Source: Microbacterium azadirachtae
GTDB taxonomy: Bacteria; Actinomycetota; Actinomycetes; Actinomycetales; Microbacteriaceae
Reading direction: 5' to 3'
Length of the DNA stretch: 40,180 bases
Assembly (NCBI RefSeq): GCF_000956545.1
Contig: NZ_JYIT01000054.1
Span: forward strand, 1 to 40,180
Under the pieces are notes generated by a model. It was not told the origin of the DNA and did no database searches. It saw only the letters and a list, made by a program, of their open reading frames with translations. A program made the translations under genes and the position numbers. Positions within the stretch are counted from its first letter, which is position 1. Each line of letters opens with the position of its first letter. Shown piece by piece: positions 7,824-16,610 of this stretch.

Positions 7824-10355
7824 TCAGTCGGCGAGAAGAGCCTCGAACTCGGCCTTCACGTCGGCGCGATATGCGTCCACGTCCAGCGTCGCCGCCGGCA
7901 CGTCGCCGTCCAGGAACGCCGTCATGCCCGCCGCGAGGGCGTCGTCGTCCTGACCCACGATCCGGATGGCGCCCTCGGGGAGCGCCCCGTAGACCGAGCC
8001 GAACGAGGTCGAGACGATCGGCAGCTCGCAGATCGCCGCCTCGATGAGCACCATCGGCTGGCCCTCGTAGAGGCTGGAGAGCACGAAGCAGTCGGAGGCG
8101 GCGAGCAGCGCGTAGGGATTGCGCTGAGCACCGGTGAGGAAGGCGGCGTCAGCGAGCCCGGCGTCGTCGATCTGCTGCTGCAGGTCGGCGCGCAGCGGTC
8201 CGCCGCCCACGATGAGCAGACGCGACTCGGGATGCGCGGCGTGCACCTTCTGGAACGAGCGGATCAGGCGGGCGTGGTTCTTCTCGGGGCTCAGGCGCCC
8301 GATCGTGACGAACCAGCGCAGCTCGCCCTCATCGGCCTGGAGCGCGTCGTACCAGGCGGGTCGCGGCGGGATCTCCTGATCGGCTGCCTCGTACTGCGCA
8401 TCGGACTCGGCGAAGAAGTCGCTGAGCGGGCGCCGCGCGCCGCGGATCACGTGCTCGACGTCCGGGAAGTTGCGCACGGTGCGGAAGTGATCACCGGAGG
8501 CGTATTCGGCGAGCTCCGCCCGGTTCAGCTCGGTGAGCTGATGCGAGACGGAGACGAGCTGGTCGTACTCGGAGTACATCGCGAACACGGTGCCGAGGCC
8601 GCGCTTCATGCTGGCCTTCCCGTTCACGGTGCGCTCGCGGTCGGCCGCCATCTCGTTGTGCATCCAGATGGCCCGCACGGGATCCGGTCCGCCCTCGCTC
8701 ACGGCCGGGGCGTGCAGCAGCAGCGTGGTCCACACCGGGCCGTAGCCGCTGAAGTCGGCGACCCAGTCGAACCTCGCCTCGCCGAACACGCGCATCCACT
8801 CCGCGTTCCAGAGCCTCTCGTGCCACGGCTCGGTCCCCGGGGTGCGCGGGGACCCGCGCCACTCGTCGATGCGACGGCGCAGGTGCACGGCCTTGGAGCC
8901 GTTCATCCCGCCGATCCGGAACACCTGGCGCACCTCCGCGGGGATGCGCGCCTGCGTCAGCGGGTCGGTGCTCCCGCGTCGCTTCGGCAGGAGGGCGGTC
9001 ACGTCGTAGCGGCTGTGGTCGATGGCCCCGAGCAGGTTCAGCGCGCTGGTGGTGATGCCGTTCGGCTTCATCCCGCCCAGATACACGAGCAGGCGCTTGC
9101 GGCCGTCGCGGGCGGTGGGACGGGCGCGATAGCCGTCACGGGCTCCGCCGAACACGATGTCGACCACCCTGGCCGTCGCCGCGCCGTCCTCGAACGGAGC
9201 GAACCTCTCGGCCCAGGCGGCGTACTGGGGATGCGGCGGCGCGCCGTGCAGCAGGGCGGCGAGGGCGCGACCGGTGCGGGCGGCGTCGGCGTCGACCGGG
9301 CCGGGGAGGGTGTCCAGGGGCATGTACGTGCCGCGCCCGGAGGAGTAGAGGTCGGCGTCCGGCGTGAAGAACGCGATCGGGCGGCCGCTGGCGAGGTAGT
9401 CGAAGAAGATCGACGAGTAGTCGGTGACGAGTCCGGCCGACGCCCCCAGCAGGACGTTCGTGGGGATCGAGTTCGGAGCCAGCGAGCGGGCCAGCGCCGG
9501 GCGTGAGGCGGCACGTGCGTGCACGATCTGGTGCGTCTTCAGCACGACGACGTGGTCGTCTCCGACGCCCTCCTGCAGCTGCGCGAGCTGGGCGGCGAGC
9601 TCGTCGATGTTGTCTTCCGGGTCGTCGAACGAGCTGCCCCGCCATGTGGGCGCGAACAGCACGATCGGCTTGCCGTCGAGCGCGACGCCGCTCTGCTCGA
9701 GCTCGGCGCGCACCGCGTCCTCCTCCGCGGCGTCGAGACGCTGCCGGTCGATGCGCGGGTAGCCCTCCTCGATGATCGTGCCGGGGTAGACGTTGGTGAG
9801 CCGGTAGGCGCCCTCGTACATGGTCTCCGCCATGAACGGGTTCGCCGCCAGCAGGTAGTCCGACATCAGGAAGTTGCGCAGGGTGTTCGCGGACTGCACG
9901 GCGCCGGCGGGCATGTCGAAGCCCATGAGCTTGAGGGGGGTGCCGTGCCAGGTGTTCAGATAGACCTGGCCCTCCCGCTTGCCGAACCAGGTCGGGAAGG
10001 TCGCGTTGTTGATCAGCCAGCCGCTGACCGACAGCGCCTGACGGTACGAGGCGGACCCCCGGCGCACGAATGACACCCGCCGGTCGTCCGCGAACTCGGC
10101 ACGGAAGCGCTCGATCGCATCGTCGTCCGAGATCGCCCAGACGTGGGTGAGGTGCGCGTATGCGGGATCCGTCAGCAGGTGGCGGAAGATCGCCTCCGGG
10201 TTGCACAGCATGCCGTTGCCGGCGAACGACTCGTACAGGACCTGATCGGGGCGCACCGGACGGGACCGCCAGAATGCGATGCGCTCCGCTTCGGCGGCGC
10301 GCTTGAGACGTCGGGCGGCGGAGCGGACTCGGCGCACGGAGGAGGAGAGGGGCAC
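7824..10355 (-). CDS. CDP-glycerol glycerophosphotransferase fused to a GT4 glycosyltransferase
   Basis: An 843-residue two-domain protein. Residues about 60-400 match the TagB/TagF glycerophosphotransferase family, with YLNTWHGTPLK near residue 135 and DYSSIFFDYL near 312. Residues about 430-843 form a GT-B glycosyltransferase of family 4: TIGRLSPEKNHARLI near residue 685 and the E-x7-E motif YEGQPMVLIEA near 763. It probably builds a glycosylated poly(polyol phosphate) wall polymer at the membrane inner face. No signal peptide. The GTG at 10355 is chosen because TATCCT stands six bases before it (leaderless). The far longer open frame upstream runs antisense to the next gene and is not coding. 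Divergent from the GT-C gene. Confidence 0.87.
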   Translation of the reverse strand: MPLSSSVRRVRSAARRLKRAAEAERIAFWRSRPVRPDQVLYESFAGNGMLCNPEAIFRHLLTDPAYAHLTHVWAISDDDAIERFRAEFADDRRVSFVRRGSASYRQALSVSGWLINNATFPTWFGKREGQVYLNTWHGTPLKLMGFDMPAGAVQSANTLRNFLMSDYLLAANPFMAETMYEGAYRLTNVYPGTIIEEGYPRIDRQRLDAAEEDAVRAELEQSGVALDGKPIVLFAPTWRGSSFDDPEDNIDELAAQLAQLQEGVGDDHVVVLKTHQIVHARAASRPALARSLAPNSIPTNVLLGASAGLVTDYSSIFFDYLASGRPIAFFTPDADLYSSGRGTYMPLDTLPGPVDADAARTGRALAALLHGAPPHPQYAAWAERFAPFEDGAATARVVDIVFGGARDGYRARPTARDGRKRLLVYLGGMKPNGITTSALNLLGAIDHSRYDVTALLPKRRGSTDPLTQARIPAEVRQVFRIGGMNGSKAVHLRRRIDEWRGSPRTPGTEPWHERLWNAEWMRVFGEARFDWVADFSGYGPVWTTLLLHAPAVSEGGPDPVRAIWMHNEMAADRERTVNGKASMKRGLGTVFAMYSEYDQLVSVSHQLTELNRAELAEYASGDHFRTVRNFPDVEHVIRGARRPLSDFFAESDAQYEAADQEIPPRPAWYDALQADEGELRWFVTIGRLSPEKNHARLIRSFQKVHAAHPESRLLIVGGGPLRADLQQQIDDAGLADAAFLTGAQRNPYALLAASDCFVLSSLYEGQPMVLIEAAICELPIVSTSFGSVYGALPEGAIRIVGQDDDALAAGMTAFLDGDVPAATLDVDAYRADVKAEFEALLAD

Positions 10356-10361
10356 GCTTCC

Positions 10362-10367
10362 AGGATA
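10362..10367 (-). promoter_or_regulatory. -10 hexamer TATCCT, leaderless promoter
   Basis: TATCCT on the minus strand ends seven bases before the GTG at 10355. This fixes the gene start and predicts an mRNA without a 5' UTR. Confidence 0.6.
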
Positions 10368-10550
10368 TTCGGCGGCGTCCGAGTGAACGCTCGGAGAACA
10401 TCGGATGTCGGGACGGTGCCGCACCGCGAACGGCCGGGTTGCGGGATCACCCTGCGGGGGGTGCTCGCGGGCGGGAACACGGGCGCCGGCGGGCGCGTCG
10501 GGGACAGGCGGCTGACAGGGGGTTCGGAGGAGCGGCCAAGGACGGCCCGC
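10368..10550. other. Intergenic region between divergent cell-envelope genes
   Basis: About 180 bases separate the two divergent promoters. I see G-rich stretches but no RNA gene, no clear operator and no convincing -35 element. Confidence 0.4.
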
Positions 10551-10556
10551 TAGCCT
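10551..10556 (+). promoter_or_regulatory. -10 hexamer TAGCCT, leaderless promoter
   Basis: TAGCCT, then six bases, then GTG at 10563. Same geometry as the other leaderless genes in the window. Confidence 0.6.
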
Positions 10557-10562
10557 CGGGAC

Positions 10563-12170
10563 GTGACCTCCTCCGCTGTCGGCACCGCCTCGGAGCGGTC
10601 GCTCACCTCCGGGTCGCGGGCGACGGCGGATACCCGGCGGCTGGGGCTGTGGGCGGCCGTGCTGGGCCTGTTCGCGGTCGCGACGAGCGCGGCGGGATCG
10701 TGGATCCCCTCCCTCTGGGGCGACGAGGCCGCGAGCCTCATGTCGGCGACGCGGCCGCTGCCGTCGCTCTGGCACATGCTGAGCTACGTCGACGCCGTGC
10801 ACGGGCTGTACTACTTCGGGCTGCACGCCTGGATCGATGTGTTCGGGCCGAGCGCGTTCTCGATCCGGTTCCCGTCCGCGCTCGCGATCGGCGTCTGCAC
10901 CGCCGCGGTCGTGTGGCTGTGCGGGCGGCTCGGCGGGATCCGGTTCGCCGTCGTCGCGGGCGTGTTCACCGCCCTCGAGCCGCGGCTGATCTTCGCGGGG
11001 GAGGAGGCGCGCTCGTATGCGATCGGCGCGGCCTTCGCCGCCGTGCTGATCGTGCTGCTCGTCGAGATCTCCCGCCGACCCGGCACCGCAGCCGGATGGT
11101 GGGCCGGCTACGCCGCGGTGCTCACCGTCGCGACCTGGACGTTCCTGTACTTCGCCCTCATGGTGTTCGCCGCGCTCGTGATCGTGCTGCTGGCGCCGCC
11201 GCTGCGCCGGCGCTGGCGGGCCTGGGCGCTCAGCACCGGGATCGCCCTCGTGCTGTGTGCGCCGATCGCCTGGTTCGGCTTCCTGCAGCGCCGCCAGATC
11301 GCGTTCCTCGCCGTGCGCGAATCGGTCACGGCCGAGGTCGTGCTGAAGAACATGTGGTTCCAGGAGTGGTGGTTCACCGCGCTCGCCTGGGCCCTGATCC
11401 TGATCGCCGTGATCGCGTTCGTGCGCGACCTCGTGCGGATCCGCCGAGAGGGCGGGCGGCTGTGGCGCACGCCCGGGGTGCGGCTCGAGGTCGTGGCGCT
11501 CAGCTGGATGCTCGTGCCGATGGGTCTGCTCCTCGCCGTCACCCCGTTCATGGCGGTCTACACCGCCCGGTACGGCACGTTCTCCGCGCCCGCCGTCGCG
11601 ATCGTGATGGCCCTCGGCGTGCGGACCCTCGCCCGGATCGGCGCGCCGCCGGCGCCCGCGGACGCCCCCGGCCCGCAGGAAGGGCCGGGGTCGCGCCGCG
11701 GGGCGTGGCTCGCGGGCATCGCGATCGCCGCGGTGGTGGTCGCGGCGGTGCCGGTGGCCGCGCTGCAGCGCGGGCCGTACGCGAAGAACCAGTCGGACTG
11801 GAACGACATCTCGGCCTTCATCCGTGCGAACGCGCACCCCGGTGACGGCATCGTGTTCGACGACGGGGCGCGGCCGTCCCAGCGCACCCGGCTCGCGAAG
11901 GCGACGGATCCCGCCTCCTTCCGCAACGTCACAGATCTGCTGCTGAAGACGCCGTACCAGAAGTCGTACACCTGGTACGACCAGACCTACGGGATCCCGC
12001 GGGCGGCCGGCATGGGACGTTTCGACGGCGTGGACCGCGTGTGGGTGGTCGAGCTGTCGTTCCAGGGCGTCGAGGACGACTGGGGGCTCAGCGACCTGCG
12101 CGACCTCGGCTATCGCGAGACCCGCCGCGTCGACGGCGCCGGCAGCGTGATCCTCCTCTACGAGCGCTGA
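10563..12170 (+). CDS. GT-C membrane glycosyltransferase 1 (GT39/ArnT-like)
   Basis: A 535-residue polytopic membrane protein with about ten spans. The first extracytoplasmic loop has the acidic GT-C motif in SLWGDEAASL (Asp54-Glu55), the likely catalytic site for lipid-linked sugar donors. Further conserved blocks are VHGLYYFGLHAWI and EARSYA. The C-terminal 120 residues after the last span form a soluble extracellular domain (SDWNDISAFIRANAHPGD). It is paralogous to the gene at 22851-24323: both share AGSWIPSxWGDEAAS, VHGxYY, RLPSA/RFPSA, EARSYAIG and the PYAKxxSDW block. Sugar and acceptor are unknown; with the divergent teichoic-type enzyme, a wall-polymer role is plausible. A cytoplasmic linker of about 30 Ala/Pro/Gly residues precedes the last span. 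Confidence 0.82.
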   Translation: MTSSAVGTASERSLTSGSRATADTRRLGLWAAVLGLFAVATSAAGSWIPSLWGDEAASLMSATRPLPSLWHMLSYVDAVHGLYYFGLHAWIDVFGPSAFSIRFPSALAIGVCTAAVVWLCGRLGGIRFAVVAGVFTALEPRLIFAGEEARSYAIGAAFAAVLIVLLVEISRRPGTAAGWWAGYAAVLTVATWTFLYFALMVFAALVIVLLAPPLRRRWRAWALSTGIALVLCAPIAWFGFLQRRQIAFLAVRESVTAEVVLKNMWFQEWWFTALAWALILIAVIAFVRDLVRIRREGGRLWRTPGVRLEVVALSWMLVPMGLLLAVTPFMAVYTARYGTFSAPAVAIVMALGVRTLARIGAPPAPADAPGPQEGPGSRRGAWLAGIAIAAVVVAAVPVAALQRGPYAKNQSDWNDISAFIRANAHPGDGIVFDDGARPSQRTRLAKATDPASFRNVTDLLLKTPYQKSYTWYDQTYGIPRAAGMGRFDGVDRVWVVELSFQGVEDDWGLSDLRDLGYRETRRVDGAGSVILLYER

Positions 12171-12189
12171 GCGACGCACGCGCCCTGCC

Positions 12190-12282
12190 GGTCGTCGAGC
12201 GAGCGGAGCGAGACGAGACGCGGCGCCCGGCGAGTGCACCGCGTTTCGTCTCGGGAGCCTGCGGCGTCCTCGCTCGACGACC
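12190..12282. repeat. Intergenic inverted repeat of the GGTCGTCGAGCGAG type
   Basis: Outer arms are a perfect 14-bp inverted repeat (12190-12203 and 12269-12282). Inner arms at 12210-12221 and 12241-12252 (GAGACGAGACGC against GCGTTTCGTCTC) pair with one mismatch. It lies between convergent genes and would fold into a long hairpin able to end transcription from both sides. From memory, repeats starting like this and continuing GCGGAGCGAGACGA are dispersed in Microbacteriaceae genomes, so it is probably one copy of a family. Confidence 0.65.
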
Positions 12283-12298
12283 CCGGGGGCGGTCGGCG

Positions 12299-13942
12299 TC
12301 AGCGGTCCTGGACGAGGGCGGCGGAGTGCTCCTGCCCGCGGACGACCGTGGCGCGCACCTGCGCGGCGAGGAACGCCTCGGGCCCGTCGCGGAACGGATC
12401 CGCGTCGAGCACCACGAAATCGGCCGAGGTCCCGGCGCGCAGCACTCCGAGCTCGCCGTCCCAGCGTGCGGCGTACGCCGCGTCGCGGGTGGCCCGGCGC
12501 ACCGCGTCGGCGACGGCCATCGCATGGGCGGGGAGGTTGGCCGGGAGGTCCGGATCGAACGCCGAGCGCCGGGTGGTCGCGATGAACAGGTTGGGCAGCG
12601 GATCGAACGGCGCGGTCGGCGCGTCGGTGCCGAGCGCGAGCGTCGCGCCCGCCTCGGCGAACTCGCCCCAGGGGTAGCCCCGTTCGGCGCGGTCGTCGCC
12701 GAGCATCGCGCGCCAGTTGTCCTGGATCGCGGGATCGCAGTGCACGGGCTGCATCGAGGCGACGACGCCCAGCCGTGCCAGGCGCAGCGGCGTCGCGGCG
12801 TCGACCGTCTCGAGGTGCTCGATGCGGTGGCGGCGATCGGCGCGGGGGCCGTTGGTCGCGACCGCGGCCTCCAGCGCATCGAGCGCGAGGGCGGATGCGG
12901 CATCGCCGATCGCGTGCATCGCGATCTGGAGGCCGGCCGCGTCGGCGCGCGTGACCACCGCGGTCAGGGAGGGAAGGTCCCAGAGCGCCTCGGGCTGCGA
13001 GCCGTCGGCGAACGGCGCCCGCATGGCCGCCGTGCAGCTGTCGATCACGCCGTCGACGAAGAGCTTGATCCCGGCGATCCGCAGACCGGGGCCGGGGTGC
13101 TCCCGGTTCAGGGCGATCGCACGATCGACCGCGGCGGCGTCGCCGTCGGCGGTCCCGGTGCGATAGACGGCCCAGTGCGCGGCGACGTGCATCGGCAGGA
13201 TCCCGCCGTGCCGCTCCTGGACGGCGAGCATCGCGCGGAGATCCGGTTCGGACAGCGCCATGTCGACCGCAGCGGTGACCCCTGCGTCGAGGTACGTGCG
13301 CAGCGCTGCCTCGAACTGCGCCTCGCGGTCGGCATCGCTCGTGAGCGCGTCCAGCCGCACGCGCAGGAACGCGAACACGGCGTTCTCCCGCAGCATGCCG
13401 GTCGCGCGGCCCTGTGCATCGCGCTGGATCGTGCCGCCGAGCGGATCCGGGGTCTCGTCGTCGATCCCCAGCTCGGCCAGAGCCGCCGAGTTCAGCCAGG
13501 CGGAGTGGTTGTCGTTCGCGTTCAGGTACACCGGGCGATCGGAGACGACCGCGTCGATCATCTCCCGGTGCGGAGCGCGGCCGTCGAGGCTGGAGAACAG
13601 CCAGCTGCGACCCTGGATCCGCGGCGCGTCGGGATCCGCCGCCGCGGCCGCGGCGATGCGCGCCTGGATCTCCGCGAGATCGGGCGCGTCGTGCAGGTCC
13701 ACCTGCTCGAGCGACTCGCCCAGTCCGATCAGGTGCGTGTGCGCGTCGACGATCCCCGGGATCACCAGCGCGCCGTCGAGCTCGACCACGGCGTCGGCCG
13801 CGAAGGCGTCGGCGGCGGCCGTGTCGCCGACGAAGAGCACGCGGCCGTCCTCGACGATCAGCGACTGCGCCCACGGCTGCGTGTCGGAGGTGAAGATCGC
13901 GCCGCCGCGGTAGTGCGTGGTGCGTGTCTCGTTCGAAGTCAT
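12299..13942 (-). CDS. Amidohydrolase (YtcJ-like, amidohydrolase family 3)
   Basis: A 547-residue metal-dependent hydrolase. The N-terminal beta-sandwich strand leads into the metal site VDAHTHLIG (His68, His70). A carboxylated-lysine candidate lies in RIAGIKLFVDG. Further metal ligands are in MHAIGD and RIEHLE, and the catalytic aspartate is in ALGTDAPTAPFDPL. Relatives (YtcJ, NfdA) hydrolyse amides, formamides or cyclic amides; the substrate here is unknown. The start ATG at 13942 has AAGGAT upstream. It lies 28 bases after the NCS1 permease and is almost certainly cotranscribed with it, so its substrate is likely what the permease imports, under control of the LacI protein. Confidence 0.85.
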   Translation of the reverse strand: MTSNETRTTHYRGGAIFTSDTQPWAQSLIVEDGRVLFVGDTAAADAFAADAVVELDGALVIPGIVDAHTHLIGLGESLEQVDLHDAPDLAEIQARIAAAAAADPDAPRIQGRSWLFSSLDGRAPHREMIDAVVSDRPVYLNANDNHSAWLNSAALAELGIDDETPDPLGGTIQRDAQGRATGMLRENAVFAFLRVRLDALTSDADREAQFEAALRTYLDAGVTAAVDMALSEPDLRAMLAVQERHGGILPMHVAAHWAVYRTGTADGDAAAVDRAIALNREHPGPGLRIAGIKLFVDGVIDSCTAAMRAPFADGSQPEALWDLPSLTAVVTRADAAGLQIAMHAIGDAASALALDALEAAVATNGPRADRRHRIEHLETVDAATPLRLARLGVVASMQPVHCDPAIQDNWRAMLGDDRAERGYPWGEFAEAGATLALGTDAPTAPFDPLPNLFIATTRRSAFDPDLPANLPAHAMAVADAVRRATRDAAYAARWDGELGVLRAGTSADFVVLDADPFRDGPEAFLAAQVRATVVRGQEHSAALVQDR

Positions 13943-13970
13943 GAGAGGGGATCCTTGTCGGCGTGAGCGG

Positions 13971-15419
13971 TCAGAGCGAGGCCAGCGAGCGGGGCGAGCG
14001 GCGCACCAGCAGAAGATAGAGCGCGAAGGGCACGAGCAGGCCCACCGGCACCGACAGGTCGATGCCGCCGATCGCGGCGGCGATCGGCCCGGTGAAGACG
14101 AGCGTCGCGCTGCACAGGAGCGAGGCGCCGATGCCGGCCAGCACCGCGATCGCGCCGGGGACGTGCACGCCGCCGGTGAACCAGAAGCGGCTGCCGCGGC
14201 TGTCGTCGGCGAGGGCCGCGCCGTCGTAGCGGTTGCGGCGCCACAGCATGTCGGCGAGGTACACGCCCATCACCGGCGCGAGGATCGTGACCGCCAGCTG
14301 CAGCGCGCTGGAGACGCTGTCCAGGAAGTTCCAGACCAGCAGGGCGAACAGCGTCATCAGCACGCCCACCGTTCCGTCGAGGAGCACGGTGCGCGAGCGC
14401 GGCAGGCGGATGCCGACGGCCTGGAGGGCGAGTCCGGAGCTGTACGCGGTCATCGCGTTGTTGGCGATGGTGCCGACGATCACGGAGATGAGGAAGATCG
14501 GGGCGAACCAGCCCGGCAGGAACTTCTCGAGCCCCGCTTCCGGATCCGACATGTCCACGGCGCTCGCCGCGAGGGCGCCGACGAACGTGGCCAGCACGCC
14601 GGGGATCACCATCCCGAGCGTGGTCCACAGGGCGACGTCGCGCACCCGGGTGCTCGCGGGCAGGTAGCGGGCGAAGTCGGCGCTGTTCGTGTACGACAGC
14701 GGACCGGACGCGACGAGGGCGATGCCGGCGGCCATCATCGCGACCAGATCCAGGCCGTGCAGCGGTGCGGCCGGGGTGTAGCTCCACTTCGCGCCGCCGA
14801 CCACGAACACGGCCATGCCCGCGAAGATCACCGCGAGCAGGATCGCGAGCGGCTGGTACAGGCGCATGATCAGGCCGTGGCCGTACACGCTGATCACCAT
14901 GGTGGCGGCGGCGATCACGATCGCGCTGATCGCGATCGTCCAGCCGTTCGACGCGATGCCGAGCCGGCCGAGCAGGCCGACGGCGACGGTCGTCGCGGCG
15001 GCCCAGTTGATCGCGAGGTAGCAGACGCTGATCAGCCAGCCGGCGATGGCGACGTTGAACCGGTTGCCGGTGATGCCGTACATGGCGCGGGTGATGACCT
15101 CGCTGGGGGCTCCTGCGGCCGGCCCCGAACCGGCGACGATGCCGGTGATGATCGAGAACAGGTTGCCGATCACGATCGCGAGCAGCGCCTGCCACAGGTC
15201 CAGACCCAGCAGCACGAGGGTCACCCCGATCACGACGGCGAGGAAGTTCACGTTGGGTGCCGCCCAGACGGCGAGCAGATCGCGCGCACGGCCGTGGCGC
15301 TCCGTGTCCGGGATGTAGTCGATGCCGTGCGTCTCGATGCGGGTCGCGCTGTCGGCGGGCACGGCGTGCGTCAGCGCGGGGGACGGGTCTGCGGTCTCGG
15401 GGGGTGTCGTCTGCGACAT
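13971..15419 (-). CDS. NCS1-family permease (purine/cytosine/hydantoin type)
   Basis: A 482-residue transporter with 12 predicted spans of the nucleobase-cation-symport-1 family. Visible marks are the N-terminal HGIDYIPDTERHGRARDL, the span 1 motif WAAPNVNFLAVV, the span 3 AMYGITGNRFNVAIAG and the span 6 TNSADFARYLP. NCS1 members import cytosine, purines, allantoin, hydantoins or related cyclic amides with sodium or protons. ATG at 15419 is preferred to the ATG at 15491 because CTGGAG precedes it and the LacI operator would otherwise sit in coding sequence. First gene of an operon with the amidohydrolase. Confidence 0.85.
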   Translation of the reverse strand: MSQTTPPETADPSPALTHAVPADSATRIETHGIDYIPDTERHGRARDLLAVWAAPNVNFLAVVIGVTLVLLGLDLWQALLAIVIGNLFSIITGIVAGSGPAAGAPSEVITRAMYGITGNRFNVAIAGWLISVCYLAINWAAATTVAVGLLGRLGIASNGWTIAISAIVIAAATMVISVYGHGLIMRLYQPLAILLAVIFAGMAVFVVGGAKWSYTPAAPLHGLDLVAMMAAGIALVASGPLSYTNSADFARYLPASTRVRDVALWTTLGMVIPGVLATFVGALAASAVDMSDPEAGLEKFLPGWFAPIFLISVIVGTIANNAMTAYSSGLALQAVGIRLPRSRTVLLDGTVGVLMTLFALLVWNFLDSVSSALQLAVTILAPVMGVYLADMLWRRNRYDGAALADDSRGSRFWFTGGVHVPGAIAVLAGIGASLLCSATLVFTGPIAAAIGGIDLSVPVGLLVPFALYLLLVRRSPRSLASL

Positions 15420-15487
15420 GAGGGCTCCAGGGCGGAAGGTCGGGTGCGCGACGTCCTTGTTCGCGCTCGACACGCAACGGTAAAGAG

Positions 15488-15501
15488 CCAAAACGATTTG
15501 G
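15488..15501. promoter_or_regulatory. LacI-family operator between permease and regulator
   Basis: CCAAAACGATTTGG is a near-perfect dyad with a central CG, the hallmark of LacI/GalR operators. It stands between the divergent permease operon and the lacI-type gene, 19 bases before the regulator's -10. This suggests one dimer represses both directions. Confidence 0.7.
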
Positions 15502-15519
15502 GCAAGCGGATCCGGAGAT

Positions 15520-15525
15520 TATCAT
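15520..15525 (+). promoter_or_regulatory. -10 hexamer TATCAT, leaderless promoter of the LacI-type gene
   Basis: TATCAT, six bases, then ATG at 15532. The closest match to the -10 consensus in the window. Confidence 0.65.
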
Positions 15526-15531
15526 CGCGGC

Positions 15532-16542
15532 ATGCGCAGACAGCGATCCACGATCCGCGATGTCGCCCGCAGGGCAGGGGTCTCCGTCACCACGGTGTCG
15601 CACACCTTCTCGGGCAACGGCGTCGTCAACCCCGCCACCCAGGCGCGCGTGCGGGCGGCGGCGACCGAGCTCGGCTACCACCCCGACGTGGTGGCCAGCG
15701 GCCTGCGGCGCAGCCGGCTGGGCGTGATCGGGCTCGTGCTGCGCCCGGCGGTCGGCGCGGAGCCCCAGCAGATCCAGGACGTCGACTACTTCCCGCGCTT
15801 CGCGGGCGCGGCCGCGCTCACGTCGCTCGCGCACGGCTACGCGCTGATGCTCGTCGCCGATCCGACGGTGCCCCAGGCGCCGACGACCGCCTGGGCGTGC
15901 GACGGCATCATCGTGACCGACCCCGTGGAGGGCGACCCGCTCATCGCCGCGCTGCGCGCGGGGGGCATGCCCTACACGCTCGTGGGAGCCGATGTCGCGG
16001 ATCCGGGGGATCCCCACATCGTCGACATCGCCACCGCGCTGATCACCGATCGCGTGCTGGAGCACCTCGCCGTGTGCGGAGCGCAACGGATCGCCCTGGT
16101 CGTGGGCACCGACCCGATCGAGTGGAACACGGCGACCGAGCAGCGCTATCGCGAGCGAGTGCCCGAGGAGGCGCAGATCGTCCTGTCCGTGCCCGAGCGC
16201 GCGGAGCCCGACGAAGGGGCGGTCGCCGCCGACGAGCTGCTCGCGCTGCCCCTGCCGCCCGACGGCGTGTACTGCATGACGAGCGACCACGCCCGCGCCC
16301 TCGTCGACCGCCTGGTGGCGCGCGGGGTCCGTGTGCCCGAGGACGTGCGCGTGGTGTGCGGGTCGGACGCGGAACGCCTGCGTGGGATCTCCCCGGAGAT
16401 CACCGCGGTCGACCTGCAGCCGCAGGCGCTGGGCCGGCAGGCCGCGGCCGAGCTGCTGCGGCAGCTCGAGCCCGAGCTCGCACTTGCGGTGCCCGCGCCC
16501 GAGCACGGCACCCTCGTCGTGCGCGCGTCGACGGCCGGCTGA
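15532..16542 (+). CDS. LacI-family transcriptional regulator
   Basis: A 336-residue regulator. Residues 7-60 hold the LacI helix-turn-helix and hinge (TIRDVARRAGVSVTTVSHTF, then VVASGLRRSR). The rest is a periplasmic-binding-like effector domain ending in the QPQALGRQAAAELL dimerisation region. Divergent from the NCS1 permease-amidohydrolase operon with the CCAAAACGATTTGG operator between them, so it most likely represses that operon and itself and is relieved by the imported compound or a breakdown product. The GTVS/TVSR hinge-adjacent residue is His rather than the common Arg (TVSHTF). Leaderless ATG. Confidence 0.9.
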   Translation: MRRQRSTIRDVARRAGVSVTTVSHTFSGNGVVNPATQARVRAAATELGYHPDVVASGLRRSRLGVIGLVLRPAVGAEPQQIQDVDYFPRFAGAAALTSLAHGYALMLVADPTVPQAPTTAWACDGIIVTDPVEGDPLIAALRAGGMPYTLVGADVADPGDPHIVDIATALITDRVLEHLAVCGAQRIALVVGTDPIEWNTATEQRYRERVPEEAQIVLSVPERAEPDEGAVAADELLALPLPPDGVYCMTSDHARALVDRLVARGVRVPEDVRVVCGSDAERLRGISPEITAVDLQPQALGRQAAAELLRQLEPELALAVPAPEHGTLVVRASTAG

Positions 16543-16559
16543 GGCGGTCCGCACGGCGT

Positions 16560-16610
16560 GCCGCGGCCGCGGATCAGACCCCGAGGGAGTGCGGATCCGC
16601 GGCCCGCGGC
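16560..16610. terminator. Convergent hairpin between lacI-type gene and leuA
   Basis: Arms 16560-16575 and 16594-16610 (GCCGCGGCCGCGGATC against its complement with one extra C) form a long GC stem with a one-base bulge and an 18-base loop. It fills the gap between two convergent stop codons, so it is a likely bidirectional terminator. Confidence 0.6.

Noticed and set aside
10356..13874. Upstream extension of the wall-polymer transferase frame to 2016 codons
   Set aside because: The extension is antisense to the GT-C gene and overlaps the amidohydrolase in another frame; a good leaderless start exists at 10355.
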